Source: JASBRS01 sp964496495
GTDB taxonomy: Bacteria > Deinococcota > Deinococci > Deinococcales > Trueperaceae
Direction of reading: 5' to 3'
Assembly: GCA_964496495.1 (NCBI GenBank)
Contig: CAZBZU010000049.1
Coordinates: forward strand, 1-28,096
DNA length: 28,096 nucleotides
Position numbers and translations under genes: made by a program. The first letter of the stretch is position 1, and every line of letters begins with the position of its first letter. The notes beneath the pieces were generated by a model. It did not search any database. It was not told where the DNA came from and saw nothing but the letters and a program-made list of their open reading frames with translations. Positions 1-10,520 of this stretch are shown here, piece by piece.

Positions 1-52
1 CCTGGCGCAGCGCGAGTGCGCCGTCGCGGTTGCCCAGCACGATTCTTGCCAT
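1..52 (-). CDS. 5' end of a CDS running off the window; possibly hydroxymethylbilane synthase
   Basis: Only the first 17 codons are inside the window. The visible N-terminus reads MARIVLGNRDGALALRQ. The pattern of a short beta strand, then G-x-R-x-x-x-LAL-x-Q, resembles the start of hydroxymethylbilane synthase (HemC, porphyrin synthesis), which normally has TRGS before LAL-x-Q. Here NRDG stands at that place, so the match is imperfect and the call is tentative. The start codon is supported by a -10-like TGATACAAC five bases upstream, which fits the leaderless arrangement seen at many genes here. It lies 94 bases downstream of metK on the same strand. Confidence 0.4.
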   Translation of the reverse strand, partial: MARIVLGNRDGALALRQ

Positions 53-57
53 GGCTT

Positions 58-66
58 GTTGTATCA
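58..66 (-). promoter_or_regulatory. Extended -10 element of the partial first gene
   Basis: On the minus strand TG-A-TACAAC ends five bases before the ATG at position 52. No Shine-Dalgarno is visible, so a leaderless mRNA is likely. The last base of the hexamer is C rather than T, so this is weaker than the other examples in the window. Confidence 0.35.
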
Positions 67-146
67 CACTCTCTCGCCGGGCCGGATGCCAGAAAGCCTC
101 TGCAGCAGGGCATCGAAGGGCGTCCGGCCGGCACGGGCCGCGGCGC

Positions 147-1322
<1,176 letters not shown>

Positions 1323-1398
1323 GCGTGCGTCCTCCTGCGTGATGGGCGGCGGTGTCGTGCGCTGACTGGGCCCGTGCCCGCAGCGCGACCGATTCGCC

Positions 1399-1404
1399 AT
1401 CCTA
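1399..1404 (-). promoter_or_regulatory. Probable -10 box of metK
   Basis: TAGGAT on the minus strand, about 77 bases before the metK GTG. It fits the TANNNT consensus used elsewhere in this window. No convincing -35 box was found. It is placed inside the divergent metK/GNAT intergenic region (1323-1549). Confidence 0.4.
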
Positions 1405-1537
1405 GCAGGGGGCGAGGGTCGGCAGCGTGCTCCGTGCGCCGCTAGCGCCTGGCGGGCCGCGCGCCGCCCCGCAAGCGGCGTGCGCGGGAGCGTTCGCCGG
1501 GTCGGCGGCGACGCCGGCCGCGGCGGCGGGTCCTGGC

Positions 1538-1543
1538 TATACT
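1538..1543 (+). promoter_or_regulatory. Leaderless -10 box (GNAT gene)
   Basis: TATACT, six bases before the ATG at 1550. No Shine-Dalgarno is present, so the transcript should begin at or next to the start codon. Confidence 0.65.
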
Positions 1544-1549
1544 CGGCGC

Positions 1550-2086
1550 ATGGTGGATGCCCAGGTGAGCCACGCGATCCGCCGCGCCAGGGCGGAGGAC
1601 GCCGACGCGGTGGTGAGGCTCATGCGCGCGATCTACGCCGAAGGCCGCTATTTCGTGGGGGACGGCCCGCCCTACACGCAGTCGCTGGCGCGCCGCATCG
1701 CCGCCGACGATCCCGACTTCACGCTCTACCTGGTCGCGGACATGGAGCAGGACGGGCGCCGGCCGCTGGGGGGATGGCTCGAGCTGCATCGCATGCAGCC
1801 CCGCCGGCTGCAGCACGTGGCGGTCCTCACCGTGGCCGTCGCCCCGGCCTGGCGCAGGCATGGCGTGGGACGCGATCTGCTGCGGCGCGGCTACGGCTGG
1901 GCCGAGGCGCTGGGGCTTCGCAAGATCAGCCTCAACGTTCGCTCCGGGAATGCCGCCGCCATCGCCCTGTACCGGTCGGAAGGGTTCGAGGAGGAAGGGC
2001 GCGAGCGGGGCCAGGTGCGGCTGGACGACGGCAGCTACGAGGACAACGTGATCATGGCGCGCGACGTCGTGACGGGAGCCGGCTAG
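1550..2086 (+). CDS. GNAT-family N-acetyltransferase
   Basis: A 178-residue single-domain GNAT protein that should transfer an acyl group from acetyl-CoA to an amine. Visible family marks are the beta4 strand followed by the acetyl-CoA pyrophosphate loop (VAVAPAWRRHGVGRDLLRRG, an R/Q-x-x-G-x-G/A type motif) and the late N-AAIALYRSEGFEEEG motif that forms the CoA-side helix. The substrate cannot be read from sequence; the C-terminal half resembles RimI/L-amino-acid-acetyltransferase-like members. The ATG is chosen because a TATACT box lies exactly six bases upstream. It is divergent from metK and followed after 62 bases by the NYN gene with its own promoter. Confidence 0.85.
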   Translation: MVDAQVSHAIRRARAEDADAVVRLMRAIYAEGRYFVGDGPPYTQSLARRIAADDPDFTLYLVADMEQDGRRPLGGWLELHRMQPRRLQHVAVLTVAVAPAWRRHGVGRDLLRRGYGWAEALGLRKISLNVRSGNAAAIALYRSEGFEEEGRERGQVRLDDGSYEDNVIMARDVVTGAG

Positions 2087-2136
2087 CCCGGCTGCCGGCG
2101 GCGCCCGCGTCGAGGGTGGCGCGGCGGCGTGTCGAC

Positions 2137-2142
2137 TACACT
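2137..2142 (+). promoter_or_regulatory. Leaderless -10 box (NYN gene)
   Basis: TACACT, six bases before the ATG at 2149, the same geometry as at the preceding gene. Confidence 0.65.
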
Positions 2143-2148
2143 CTAGCC

Positions 2149-2724
2149 ATGACTGGCAGCGAGCTGGACGACGCTTCCGGGGACGCTCGCGCTGGGTCCG
2201 GGGGCGCTGGGAGCGCCGACCGGGAGGCGGTGGCCCTCTTCGTCGACACCCAGAACCTCTACTACGCGGCCCGCGACGGGTACGACGCCTCGGTCGACTA
2301 CCGCAGGCTGCTCGAGCTGGCCTTGCGCGGCAGGCGGCTGCTCTCCGCCAGCGCCTACGTGGTGGAGCGGGAAGGCGACAGCACCGCCTTCGGATTCGTG
2401 ACCAAGCTCTCGGCGCTCGGCTACCGGGTGCGGCGCCGGCACGTGCGGGTGCACCGCGCCGACGACAACGGCCGCGTGGTGATGGAGGGCGACTGGGACA
2501 TGGGCATCGCCGCCGACATGGTGCGAGCCATGCCGCACGCGCACGTGCTGGTGCTCGGCTCGGGCGACGCGGACTTCGCGCCGATGGTGGAGCTGGCGCA
2601 GCAAGCGGGCAAGCGCGTCGAGGTGCTGGCCTTCCGCGAGGCCGCCGGGCAGGCGCTCATCGACCTCTGCGACCGCTTCACCCACCTGGCCGACGTGGAG
2701 GACATCTTCGTCCGGCGCGGGTGA
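2149..2724 (+). CDS. NYN/LabA-type PIN-like domain protein
   Basis: The 191-residue product is a NYN (LabA/DUF88) domain after a 26-residue acidic, low-complexity N-terminus. The first strand carries ALFVDTQNLYY with D33 and N36; GDWDMGIAADM follows (D115, D117), then VLVLGSGDADFAPMVELA (D140, D142). These acidic residues form the presumed metal site of PIN-like RNases, so RNA cleavage or processing is the family expectation, though no substrate is known. The C-terminal part matches the usual end of LabA proteins. It is convergent with the TolC-like gene, with only eight bases between the stop codons. Confidence 0.85.
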   Translation: MTGSELDDASGDARAGSGGAGSADREAVALFVDTQNLYYAARDGYDASVDYRRLLELALRGRRLLSASAYVVEREGDSTAFGFVTKLSALGYRVRRRHVRVHRADDNGRVVMEGDWDMGIAADMVRAMPHAHVLVLGSGDADFAPMVELAQQAGKRVEVLAFREAAGQALIDLCDRFTHLADVEDIFVRRG

Positions 2725-2732
2725 CGCTCCGC

Positions 2733-4094
2733 TCATGGGAGCGGGCCGGCGCAGGCGCTCGGCCGCGCCGGCCACGTCGCCGCGGCGGAGTCGCCGTCGG
2801 GGCCCCCAGCGGCAGGCGACAGGCTCCAGCTCCCGTCGACGACCTCCAGATAGTCGAAGACGGCCGACAGCAGCCCCAACCAGGCGCCGTACACGGCGTT
2901 CTCCCGCGCCAGCAGGGAACGGCAGGCGCCGGCGGTCGGTGTCGCGCCGGGGTCGCCGTCGGGGCCGCCCGTCGCGGTGGCCTCCACCCGCCGCGCTTCC
3001 AGCCGCCACGCCGCCAGCTCCGCGTCGAGCGCGGCGCGCGCGTCGCTGACCGCCGTGCGCGTCTCGGCCAGGCGCCCGGGGTAGTGGCGGTCCGCGGCGA
3101 TCGCCTCGGCCTGCGCACGGCGCACGCGCTCGTCCGCGCGCGCCTGCACCAGCGACGCGGAGCTGTCGAGGCGGATATCGGCGCTCAGCCGCACGCGCCA
3201 CTGGTCGTCCTGCTGCGGGCCCAGCTCGGCGGCGAGGGCGGCGCCGGGACGACCGCGGTTCAGGGAGAGCCTGCCGGTCAGCTGATAGCGGTCGGCCTTG
3301 GACTCGTAGGTGGCATCGAGGGTCACGTCGCGCAGCATGGCGAAGGTGGTGTCCTGCAAGAGCTCGGCGCGCATCTGCGCCAGCTTCAGCGCCAGGCGTC
3401 GGCGTTGCGGGGCGGCCGCCGGGGCGGCTGCCAGGACGAAGGCGCCGGGCTCGAGCCGGGCGTCGCCCGCGAAGCCGAGAGCGTCGGCGTCGGCCCGCAG
3501 CGCCTCGAGGGCGTGACGGCGCGCCGCCACCAGCGCCTCGGCGCGCTCCCGGGCGGCGCCGCCGGCCGCGGCTCGCGCGCGCGCCAGGTCGAGCTGCGCG
3601 CGTTCCAGCGCCAGCTCCGCGCGCAGGCTGCGGCCCAGCAGGCGCAGCGCGTCGCGGACGTCGACGCGTTGCCAATGGCGGAGGCGTTCGAGCGCGTAGA
3701 GCGCGTCGGCGCGAGCGCCGAGCACGGCCGCGCGGTCGTAGCGCCAGCCGAGCTCGAGCTCCAGGGCGAGCGCTCGCCCGAAGGCGGCGGGATCCTCGAT
3801 GTCTGCGCCGTAGTCGAGCTCGGGCGCGAGTCTCAGTGAGGCCTCGGTCCCCGCCGTCACGCCCGCCAGGCTGGCCTCCGCCGCCGCGGCCGCCGCGCCC
3901 TGTCGCAGCGTGCGCTCGCTGGCGGGGGTGGCGGCCACCACGTCGGCCGGGGTGTACGCCAGCGCGGCGCCGCTCCAGAGCGGCGCGGCGAGCAACGCCA
4001 GCGGCAGCAGCGAGCGTACGGCGCGGCCGCGCGCGCTGCGCGCCCCGCCGCGCGTGCCGCCGCCGGCGCGTCCGGCGGCCGGAATCGTTCCCAT
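2733..4094 (-). CDS. Secreted coiled-coil protein, TolC/outer-membrane-efflux-like
   Basis: A 453-residue protein with an arginine-rich n-region, a hydrophobic core at about residues 28-46 and a likely signal peptidase site after ALA (before YTPAD). The mature part has long alanine/arginine/glutamate-rich helices (for example around residues 60-75, 110-180 and 290-370) separated by beta-strand-like stretches such as VTLDATYESKADRYQLTGRL. That two-part pattern resembles TolC-family outer-membrane proteins, and an oversized set of such proteins occurs in the Deinococcota, but I see no diagnostic motif. The ATG is preceded by GGGAGGGAG at a good distance. It starts 63 bases after gatB on the same strand and may be co-transcribed with it. 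Confidence 0.6.
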   Translation of the reverse strand: MGTIPAAGRAGGGTRGGARSARGRAVRSLLPLALLAAPLWSGAALAYTPADVVAATPASERTLRQGAAAAAAEASLAGVTAGTEASLRLAPELDYGADIEDPAAFGRALALELELGWRYDRAAVLGARADALYALERLRHWQRVDVRDALRLLGRSLRAELALERAQLDLARARAAAGGAARERAEALVAARRHALEALRADADALGFAGDARLEPGAFVLAAAPAAAPQRRRLALKLAQMRAELLQDTTFAMLRDVTLDATYESKADRYQLTGRLSLNRGRPGAALAAELGPQQDDQWRVRLSADIRLDSSASLVQARADERVRRAQAEAIAADRHYPGRLAETRTAVSDARAALDAELAAWRLEARRVEATATGGPDGDPGATPTAGACRSLLARENAVYGAWLGLLSAVFDYLEVVDGSWSLSPAAGGPDGDSAAATWPARPSACAGPLP

Positions 4095-4157
4095 GGTCGG
4101 CTCCCTCCCTCGGGCGCTGCCGCGAGCCTAGGGGAGGGGGGGTTGGATTCGGGTTGG

Positions 4158-5579
<1,422 letters not shown>

Positions 5580-5585
5580 GGGCGC

Positions 5586-5591
5586 AGTCTA
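5586..5591 (-). promoter_or_regulatory. Leaderless -10 box (gatB)
   Basis: TAGACT on the minus strand, six bases before the GTG start of gatB. No Shine-Dalgarno lies between them. Confidence 0.65.
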
Positions 5592-5718
5592 CCAGGGGCG
5601 CTGGCGGCCCCCGGGACGGCGGACGCGCCCGGACGCGGGGGGCGACGTGCACCGCGCGGCCTGCCGGAAGCCCGATGGCCACGGGACGCCTGAACCTTTC
5701 GGGCACCGACCCCTACGG

Positions 5719-5724
5719 TAGAAT
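5719..5724 (+). promoter_or_regulatory. Leaderless -10 box (bifunctional nuclease family gene)
   Basis: TAGAAT, five bases before the ATG at 5730. It faces away from the gatB box, so the roughly 130-base gap holds two divergent promoters. Confidence 0.6.
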
Positions 5725-5729
5725 GCCGC

Positions 5730-6161
5730 ATGGTCGAGGTCGAGCTCGAGGACATCGCGGTGTCGGGCGACGAGAACCAGTTCCTCGTGCTCCTGCGCCG
5801 CAAGGACGGCAACGATATCCTGCCCATCCAGATCGACGCCATGCAGGCCATCTCCATCGCCAGCGGACGCGGCACGGAGCGCTTCGAGCGGCCCCTCACG
5901 CACGACCTCATGGTCTCGGTGCTGGAGATGCTCGGCGCCGAGATCGCTCGGATCGAGATCACCGATCTGGTCGAGGGGACCTACTACGCCATGCTCATCC
6001 TGGAGCGGTCCGGAGTGCGCTTCGAGGTGGACGCCCGTCCCAGCGACGCGCTGGCGCTGGCGGTGCGGGTGAAGGCCCCGGTGTTCATCGCCGAGCACGT
6101 GCTGGACCAGGGGGCCCTGAAGGACGACGACTACGAGGGGAGCGGCGGCGCCGAGGCGTGA
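5730..6161 (+). CDS. Bifunctional nuclease family protein (BFN/DUF151)
   Basis: The 143-residue product covers a single BFN (DUF151) domain. The recognisable core includes ILPIQIDAMQAISIA near the N-terminus, RPLTHDLMVSVLEMLG, the strand pair IEITDLVEGTYYAMLIL and the FEVDARPSDALALAVRVKAPVFIAEHVLD motif, where D, R, P, S and D are strongly conserved. Some members have been reported to act as DNase/RNase; the role in bacteria is not firmly known. The C-terminal 15 residues are acidic and variable. Translation probably starts on a leaderless message. It converges on the AlaX-type gene with 57 bases between the stops. Confidence 0.9.
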   Translation: MVEVELEDIAVSGDENQFLVLLRRKDGNDILPIQIDAMQAISIASGRGTERFERPLTHDLMVSVLEMLGAEIARIEITDLVEGTYYAMLILERSGVRFEVDARPSDALALAVRVKAPVFIAEHVLDQGALKDDDYEGSGGAEA

Positions 6162-6218
6162 GCCGCCTCGTGGCGGGGCGTTCACCCGCACCGGGAGCGG
6201 CGATGTCGCCGGCTGGGC

Positions 6219-7418
6219 TCAGCCGCCGGCGAGTGCCTGCCAGGCGGCGTTGAGCGCGGCGTCGAGGGCGGCGTCGGCCCCCTCCGGGCGCTCGCCTGCA
6301 CCCTGAGCGCGCTCCGGCCGGCCGCCGCCGCGCCCGTCGACATGCGGCAGCGCCGCCTGCAGCAGTGGGCGCACGTCGAGGCGGGCGCCGGGGCCGCGGC
6401 CGAACGCCAACCGCACACGCTGTGGCTGGCCGGCGGCGAGCAGCGCCACCACCCGCTGGTGCCGGGTCAGCGCCTCCAACAGCGGCTCGAGCAGCGCGTC
6501 GTCCACCGTCGCGCGCACCACCCGCACCTGCGAACGCTCCTGCGCCCCGGCGAGCAACGCCGCCGCCGTGTCCTCGGCGCGCGTCCGCAACGCCTCCGCG
6601 GACGCGGCCCGCGCCGCGGTCAGCTCCGCTTCGAGCCTGGCGACGCGCGCCGGGAGCTCCGGCAGCGGCGAGCTGAAGCGCCGCACCAGCTCGGTGGCGA
6701 GCTCGTGCTTGGCGCGGTAGTCCTCCAGCGCGTCCCAGCCGGCCCGGAAGGTCACGCGCCGCAGGCCCCCGCGCACGCGCTCGCTGCCGAGCAGCTTCAC
6801 GGGTAGCATCTCGGCCGTGTTGGCGAGGTGGGTGCCGCCGCAGGCGGCGACCTCCACGTCGCCCATGGCGACCAGGCGGATCGACCCTCGGACCTTGGGC
6901 GCGCGCCTGAGCGGGTAGTCGCCCACCTCCGCCTCGTCGACCTCGAAGCTGACGATCGGCAGGGCGGCGTAGGCGAAGGTGGCGACCAGGGTCTCGGCGC
7001 TCAGCAGGGCGTCCGCGTCCGGGTCGCCGGCGAGGTCGATGGTGCAATCGGCTCCGCGGAGGCTGACGCTGCGAGTCTCGAATGCCGGGGACACGCGCAG
7101 GAACGCCTGGGATAGCAGGTGCTGGGCGCTGTGGCGCTGCATGTGCCGGTAGCGCCGATCCCAATCGATCGCGCCCTCCACCTCCGCGCCGGTTTCCGGC
7201 GCCGGCCCCTCGAGGCGGTGCCACACCGCGCCGCCGCGCGTGACCACGTCGGTCACGGTGGCAGCGCCGAGGCGGCCGGTGTCGTGCGGCTGGCCGCCGG
7301 AGGTGGGGTAGAACGCGCTCGCCTCGAGCGCCACCCAGACGCCGTCCTCGCGCCGATCTACGGCGCTCACGCGCGAGACGAAGCGTTGCAGGTAGCTGTC
7401 GCGCTGCTCCGGGCGCAT
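6219..7418 (-). CDS. AlaX-type alanyl-tRNA editing protein with DHHA1 domain
   Basis: A free-standing relative of the editing half of alanyl-tRNA synthetase that should hydrolyse Ser-tRNA(Ala) or Gly-tRNA(Ala) in the cytoplasm. The 399 residues show an N-terminal beta barrel with ASAFYPTSGGQPHDTG (residues 33-48), the zinc motif H96-x3-H100 in HSAQHLL, and the second zinc half ACGGTH (C193, H197). An alanine-rich helical linker and a DHHA1-like C-terminal domain follow (LARGxGARLDVRPLL..., ending in a GRGGGRPERAQGAG loop). No catalytic aminoacylation domain is present. I preferred the ATG at 7418, which has a TAGACT box seven bases upstream, over an upstream start at 7673 with non-conserved extension. 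Confidence 0.9.
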   Translation of the reverse strand: MRPEQRDSYLQRFVSRVSAVDRREDGVWVALEASAFYPTSGGQPHDTGRLGAATVTDVVTRGGAVWHRLEGPAPETGAEVEGAIDWDRRYRHMQRHSAQHLLSQAFLRVSPAFETRSVSLRGADCTIDLAGDPDADALLSAETLVATFAYAALPIVSFEVDEAEVGDYPLRRAPKVRGSIRLVAMGDVEVAACGGTHLANTAEMLPVKLLGSERVRGGLRRVTFRAGWDALEDYRAKHELATELVRRFSSPLPELPARVARLEAELTAARAASAEALRTRAEDTAAALLAGAQERSQVRVVRATVDDALLEPLLEALTRHQRVVALLAAGQPQRVRLAFGRGPGARLDVRPLLQAALPHVDGRGGGRPERAQGAGERPEGADAALDAALNAAWQALAGG

Positions 7419-7425
7419 GCGCAGA

Positions 7426-7431
7426 AGTCTA
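7426..7431 (-). promoter_or_regulatory. Leaderless -10 box (AlaX-type gene)
   Basis: TAGACT on the minus strand, seven bases before the ATG at 7418. Confidence 0.55.
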
Positions 7432-7604
7432 GCTCGAGCCGGGCGCGGCGCCGGCAGCCGGCGCCGGACGATGGCGCGACCAGCGGAAGGGGGGTTGCGC
7501 GCTTTGTCCGGCGGCCCGGTCCGTGCCTGGGCGGCCGGTCGCCGGGCAGGGCGGCCGGGGTGCGTCGGGTCGCCGCCGAGCGCCCGGCCATCGCCCCGCT
7601 TCCC

Positions 7605-7610
7605 TACAAT
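7605..7610 (+). promoter_or_regulatory. Probable -10 box of folE
   Basis: TACAAT, 39 bases before the GTG start of folE. Transcription would begin near 7617, leaving a short leader that carries the GGAGG ribosome-binding site at 7640-7644. This gene is one of the minority here with an ordinary leader. Confidence 0.5.
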
Positions 7611-7649
7611 GGAACGTGCGCCTGGCGCGACCCAGGCACGGAGGTCATC

Positions 7650-8252
7650 GTGACGACGCCCTACCTCATCCATCCCGCCGGGCCCGAGTTCGACGAGGTC
7701 GGCGAGACGAAGCTCGACGGTCTCATCGCGGAGCTCCTCACCGCCCTGGGGGAGGACGTCAGCCGCGAGGGTCTGCTACGCACGCCGCAGCGCATCGAGC
7801 GCTCGCTGCGCTTCCTCATGAGCGGCTACGACGCCTCGGTGGAGGACGTCGTCAACGGTGCGCTGTTCACCTCCGAGGCGTCGGACATGGTGGTGGTGAA
7901 GGACATCGAGTTCTTCTCCTTGTGCGAGCACCACATGCTGCCGTTCTTCGGCAAGGCGCACGTCGCCTACATCCCGAACGGCTCCGTCCTCGGGCTGAGC
8001 AAGTTCGCGCGCGTGGTCGACGTGTTCGCGCGCCGCATGCAGATCCAGGAACGGATGACCGCGCAGATCGCCGACGCCCTGAGCGAGGTGCTCCGGCCCG
8101 AGGGGATCGCCGTGGTAGTCGAGGCCAGTCACCTGTGCATGATGATGCGCGGTGTGGAGAAGCAGGGTGCCACCACCCGGACGGCCGCCATGCGCGGCGT
8201 GTTCAAGAGCGACCCGCGGACCCGCCAGGAGTTCATCGAGTCGATTCGCTGA
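7650..8252 (+). CDS. folE: GTP cyclohydrolase I
   Basis: Converts GTP to dihydroneopterin triphosphate, the first step of tetrahydrofolate synthesis. The 200-residue product has all landmarks: LLRTPQRIERSL near residue 45, the zinc ligands C92 and H95 in FFSLCEHHMLPFFGKAHVAYIP, GLSKFARVVDVFARRMQIQERMT, and the third zinc cysteine C163 in SHLCMMMRGV, followed by KQGATTRT. It is the type I enzyme of normal length. The GTG at 7650 is favoured because GGAGG lies five bases upstream and the protein then begins at the usual place. The downstream HAD gene is convergent. Confidence 0.97.
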   Translation: MTTPYLIHPAGPEFDEVGETKLDGLIAELLTALGEDVSREGLLRTPQRIERSLRFLMSGYDASVEDVVNGALFTSEASDMVVVKDIEFFSLCEHHMLPFFGKAHVAYIPNGSVLGLSKFARVVDVFARRMQIQERMTAQIADALSEVLRPEGIAVVVEASHLCMMMRGVEKQGATTRTAAMRGVFKSDPRTRQEFIESIR

Positions 8253-8311
8253 GGCGCCGAGCCGCGTTCGCCGCCGCCAGCGGTCCCCGGCGGGGCAGCG
8301 CGGGATCCGCC

Positions 8312-9088
8312 TCAGAACAGGATGTTGGCTTGTAGCCAGGCGGCGACGCCGTGCTCCTCGGGCGAGCCGATGCGCTCCGCGGCCGCGGCCAGCAGCTCGG
8401 GCGGGGGGGCCTCGCCGACCGCGACGCCATGACCCGCCCAGGAGACCATGCTGGTGTCGTTGAGGCCGTCGCCGAACGCCACCACCTCGTGTCGCGGGAT
8501 CCCCAGCGTCGCGGCGATGAGCGCCAAGGCGGAGCCCTTGTCGGCCTCGGCCGGCAGCACCTCCAGGAAGCCGTCGCCCCACAGGTAGCGCAGCATGTCG
8601 GGGTGCCGGCGCGCCACCAGCCGATCGAGCTCGATGCTGCGCTCGCGAGAGTGGAACACCAGCTTGTCGGCATCGAGCGCCATGCCCGTGCGGAAGCGGT
8701 CGACCCGGCGGCTGCGGGTGTGGGCCCACTCCCAACGGCCGTCGTCGGGATCGCGAACCCATAGCACGTCGTCGACGATGCAGCTGAACTCCACCCCGTC
8801 GTCGTTCAGGCAGTCGCCCAGCAGGGCGTCGACGTACTGCGCAGGGATCTGCCGGCGGCGGATCTCGCAACCGTCCTCGCCCATCACGCGGCCGCCATGG
8901 TTGACGCTGAAGGGCCCGACGATCTCGAGTTGATCCAGGTACGGTTGCGCCGCGGCCAGCGGCCTGCCGGTCAGGATCGTGACCAGATGCCCCCTGTCGC
9001 GCGCCGAGCGGATGCTGCGCTCGATGCTGCCTGGCAGCTCGAACGCGTCGGTCACGAGCGTCCGGTCTAGGTCGAAGGCGAGCAGCAC
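8312..9088 (-). CDS. Cof-type HAD-family phosphatase
   Basis: A 258-residue haloacid-dehalogenase-superfamily hydrolase of the Cof/YidA type (cap class IIB). Motif I is FDLDRTLV with D6 (nucleophile) and D8 (acid/base). Motif II is the threonine in TILTGRP around residue 40. Motif III is the lysine in AEADKGSAL, and motif IV is GDGLNDTSM, with the metal-binding aspartates. The cap lies between motifs II and III. Such enzymes dephosphorylate sugar phosphates, pyridoxal phosphate or flavin-type substrates, and the exact one cannot be told. It starts with GTG, and a TAAGCT box six bases upstream supports that choice. Confidence 0.88.
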   Translation of the reverse strand: MLLAFDLDRTLVTDAFELPGSIERSIRSARDRGHLVTILTGRPLAAAQPYLDQLEIVGPFSVNHGGRVMGEDGCEIRRRQIPAQYVDALLGDCLNDDGVEFSCIVDDVLWVRDPDDGRWEWAHTRSRRVDRFRTGMALDADKLVFHSRERSIELDRLVARRHPDMLRYLWGDGFLEVLPAEADKGSALALIAATLGIPRHEVVAFGDGLNDTSMVSWAGHGVAVGEAPPPELLAAAAERIGSPEEHGVAAWLQANILF

Positions 9089-9094
9089 GCCGCG

Positions 9095-9100
9095 AGCTTA
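9095..9100 (-). promoter_or_regulatory. Leaderless -10 box (HAD gene)
   Basis: TAAGCT on the minus strand, six bases before the GTG at 9088. Confidence 0.5.
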
Positions 9101-9137
9101 CACCATGGAGACGCGGCCTTCGGTCGCCGCAGCACGG

Positions 9138-10328
9138 TCACGGGCCAGTTGGCGGGGCCTGCCAGAGCCCGGCGTCGAGGGTGAAGCGCTGCGTCCGGCC
9201 GTCCTCCTCGCCGGCGTACAACAGCAGCCGCGATCCTTGCCAGCGGGCGGCGAGGTTGCTGCTCAGCCGATCCGCGAGGGCGAGCGAGAGCCGGGGAGCA
9301 CAGCCGCCCGTGCCGCATGCCACCAGCTGGACCCTCCGCAGGTCCGGCGTCGGGAGCGCCAGCACGTCCAGCCCGCCGGCGCTCCGGGGCGGCGGCAGCA
9401 GCACGCCCAGATCGAGGTTGCGCGAGCCGAGCACGTGGTTGGTGACGTCCAGCGCGTAGCGCGTCACCTCGAGCCCGTCGCCGGTGAGCAGGTAGCGCTC
9501 CAGCGGGCCCCCCAGGTGCGGCGTGCGCACCGCATAGGCGCGACGACCGACCGCGGCGAACAGGTTGAGCCAGCGCTCGCCGGCACCGATGGGCGGGGCG
9601 GCCGCCACGGCGACCAGCCCCTGGTCGGTCACCGCCAGGGCGACGACGGCCGCGCCCCGGCTGGGCGTCGAGCGGGTGATCAGCATGCCGTCGCGCCCCG
9701 CGGCCGCGAACGCCGTCACCCGGCGCTGCTCGATGACCGCGGGCGCCTCGACGGCGTAGCTGCCGACAGGAGAGAGATCGGCCTGCGACAGCAGGGTCAC
9801 GGCGCCTGCCTCGACCTCGTCGCCGAGCACGCCATGGCGGTAGCGCTGGGTGGGCTGGGAGAGCACCGCGACGGCGTCGCCGACGGGTGTGGGGTCGGCA
9901 TCGGGGAGCGCGTTCAGAGCCTGTCGCGCGATCACGCTGAGATCGGGGGCGAGCAGCATCACGCTGCGGGCGTCCGAGCTGATCGCCACCAGCCTGCCGT
10001 CGCCGAGGCAGGCGGGGCGGCTGTGAGGGCTCACCGACGGGCCCGCAAGCTGGCCCGTCAGCGAGCGCAGGTTGCCGTCTCCGTCGATGGCCAGCAGGAC
10101 GCCGCCGCACCACTGCAGGCTGTCGCCGCGGGCGCCTCGCGCCAGGACGGCGGTGTCGCCGCCCTGCAGCCGGCTCACCGTGCCGTCCGTGGCGAGGGTC
10201 GCGGCCCCGCCGGGCAGCGGTGTCACCCACAGGATCGGGCTGGCCGCCAGCGCCGCCGATGCCAGGCACGCCGCCAGCGCCAACACTCCCGCCAGCAACG
10301 GCGCGAGTGGGGCGCGGCGGGCATCCAT
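9138..10328 (-). CDS. Exported protein of unknown function, probably beta-propeller-like
   Basis: I do not recognise a named family. The 396 residues begin with a signal sequence: basic start, hydrophobic stretch at about 8-28. A lipobox-like LAAC ending at C21 raises the possibility of a lipoprotein, while ALA at 26-28 would suit signal peptidase I. The rest is poor in charged helices and rich in short strands with turns such as ATDGTVSRLQGG, DGDGNLRSL and LGDGRLVAISSD, which recur like blades of a propeller. Two cysteines near the C-terminus (ACGTGGC) could form a disulfide. It is divergent from sdhC and starts six bases after a TAGGGT box. Confidence 0.7.
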   Translation of the reverse strand: MDARRAPLAPLLAGVLALAACLASAALAASPILWVTPLPGGAATLATDGTVSRLQGGDTAVLARGARGDSLQWCGGVLLAIDGDGNLRSLTGQLAGPSVSPHSRPACLGDGRLVAISSDARSVMLLAPDLSVIARQALNALPDADPTPVGDAVAVLSQPTQRYRHGVLGDEVEAGAVTLLSQADLSPVGSYAVEAPAVIEQRRVTAFAAAGRDGMLITRSTPSRGAAVVALAVTDQGLVAVAAAPPIGAGERWLNLFAAVGRRAYAVRTPHLGGPLERYLLTGDGLEVTRYALDVTNHVLGSRNLDLGVLLPPPRSAGGLDVLALPTPDLRRVQLVACGTGGCAPRLSLALADRLSSNLAARWQGSRLLLYAGEEDGRTQRFTLDAGLWQAPPTGP

Positions 10329-10334
10329 CGCCTG

Positions 10335-10340
10335 ACCCTA
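10335..10340 (-). promoter_or_regulatory. Leaderless -10 box (exported protein gene)
   Basis: TAGGGT on the minus strand, six bases before the ATG at 10328. Confidence 0.5.
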
Positions 10341-10461
10341 ACAGGCACGGACCGTGCCGACGGACGTGGGTGCGACGCCCGGCACGCGCCTCGGCGGGCC
10401 GCCGCTCGGCGCCACCAGTGTCGCCGGGGGCGCAGGCGGCAGGCGGAGGCGCTTCGTGCCG

Positions 10462-10471
10462 GTGATACAAT
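10462..10471 (+). promoter_or_regulatory. Extended -10 promoter element of the sdh operon
   Basis: TG-A-TACAAT with the hexamer at 10466-10471, 49 bases before the sdhC start. No good -35 hexamer is visible, as often with TG-extended boxes. Transcription should begin near 10478, giving a leader of about 43 bases with the CAGGAGG ribosome-binding site at 10507-10513. Confidence 0.6.
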
Positions 10472-10520
10472 CCCGACGACACGGTTCGGGGCGCCCGGCT
10501 GGCTCCCAGGAGGTTCTGTC

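Noticed and set aside
1323..1400. Possible SAM riboswitch in the metK leader
   Set aside because: The leader is only about 70 bases and I found no recognisable riboswitch core or terminator stem.
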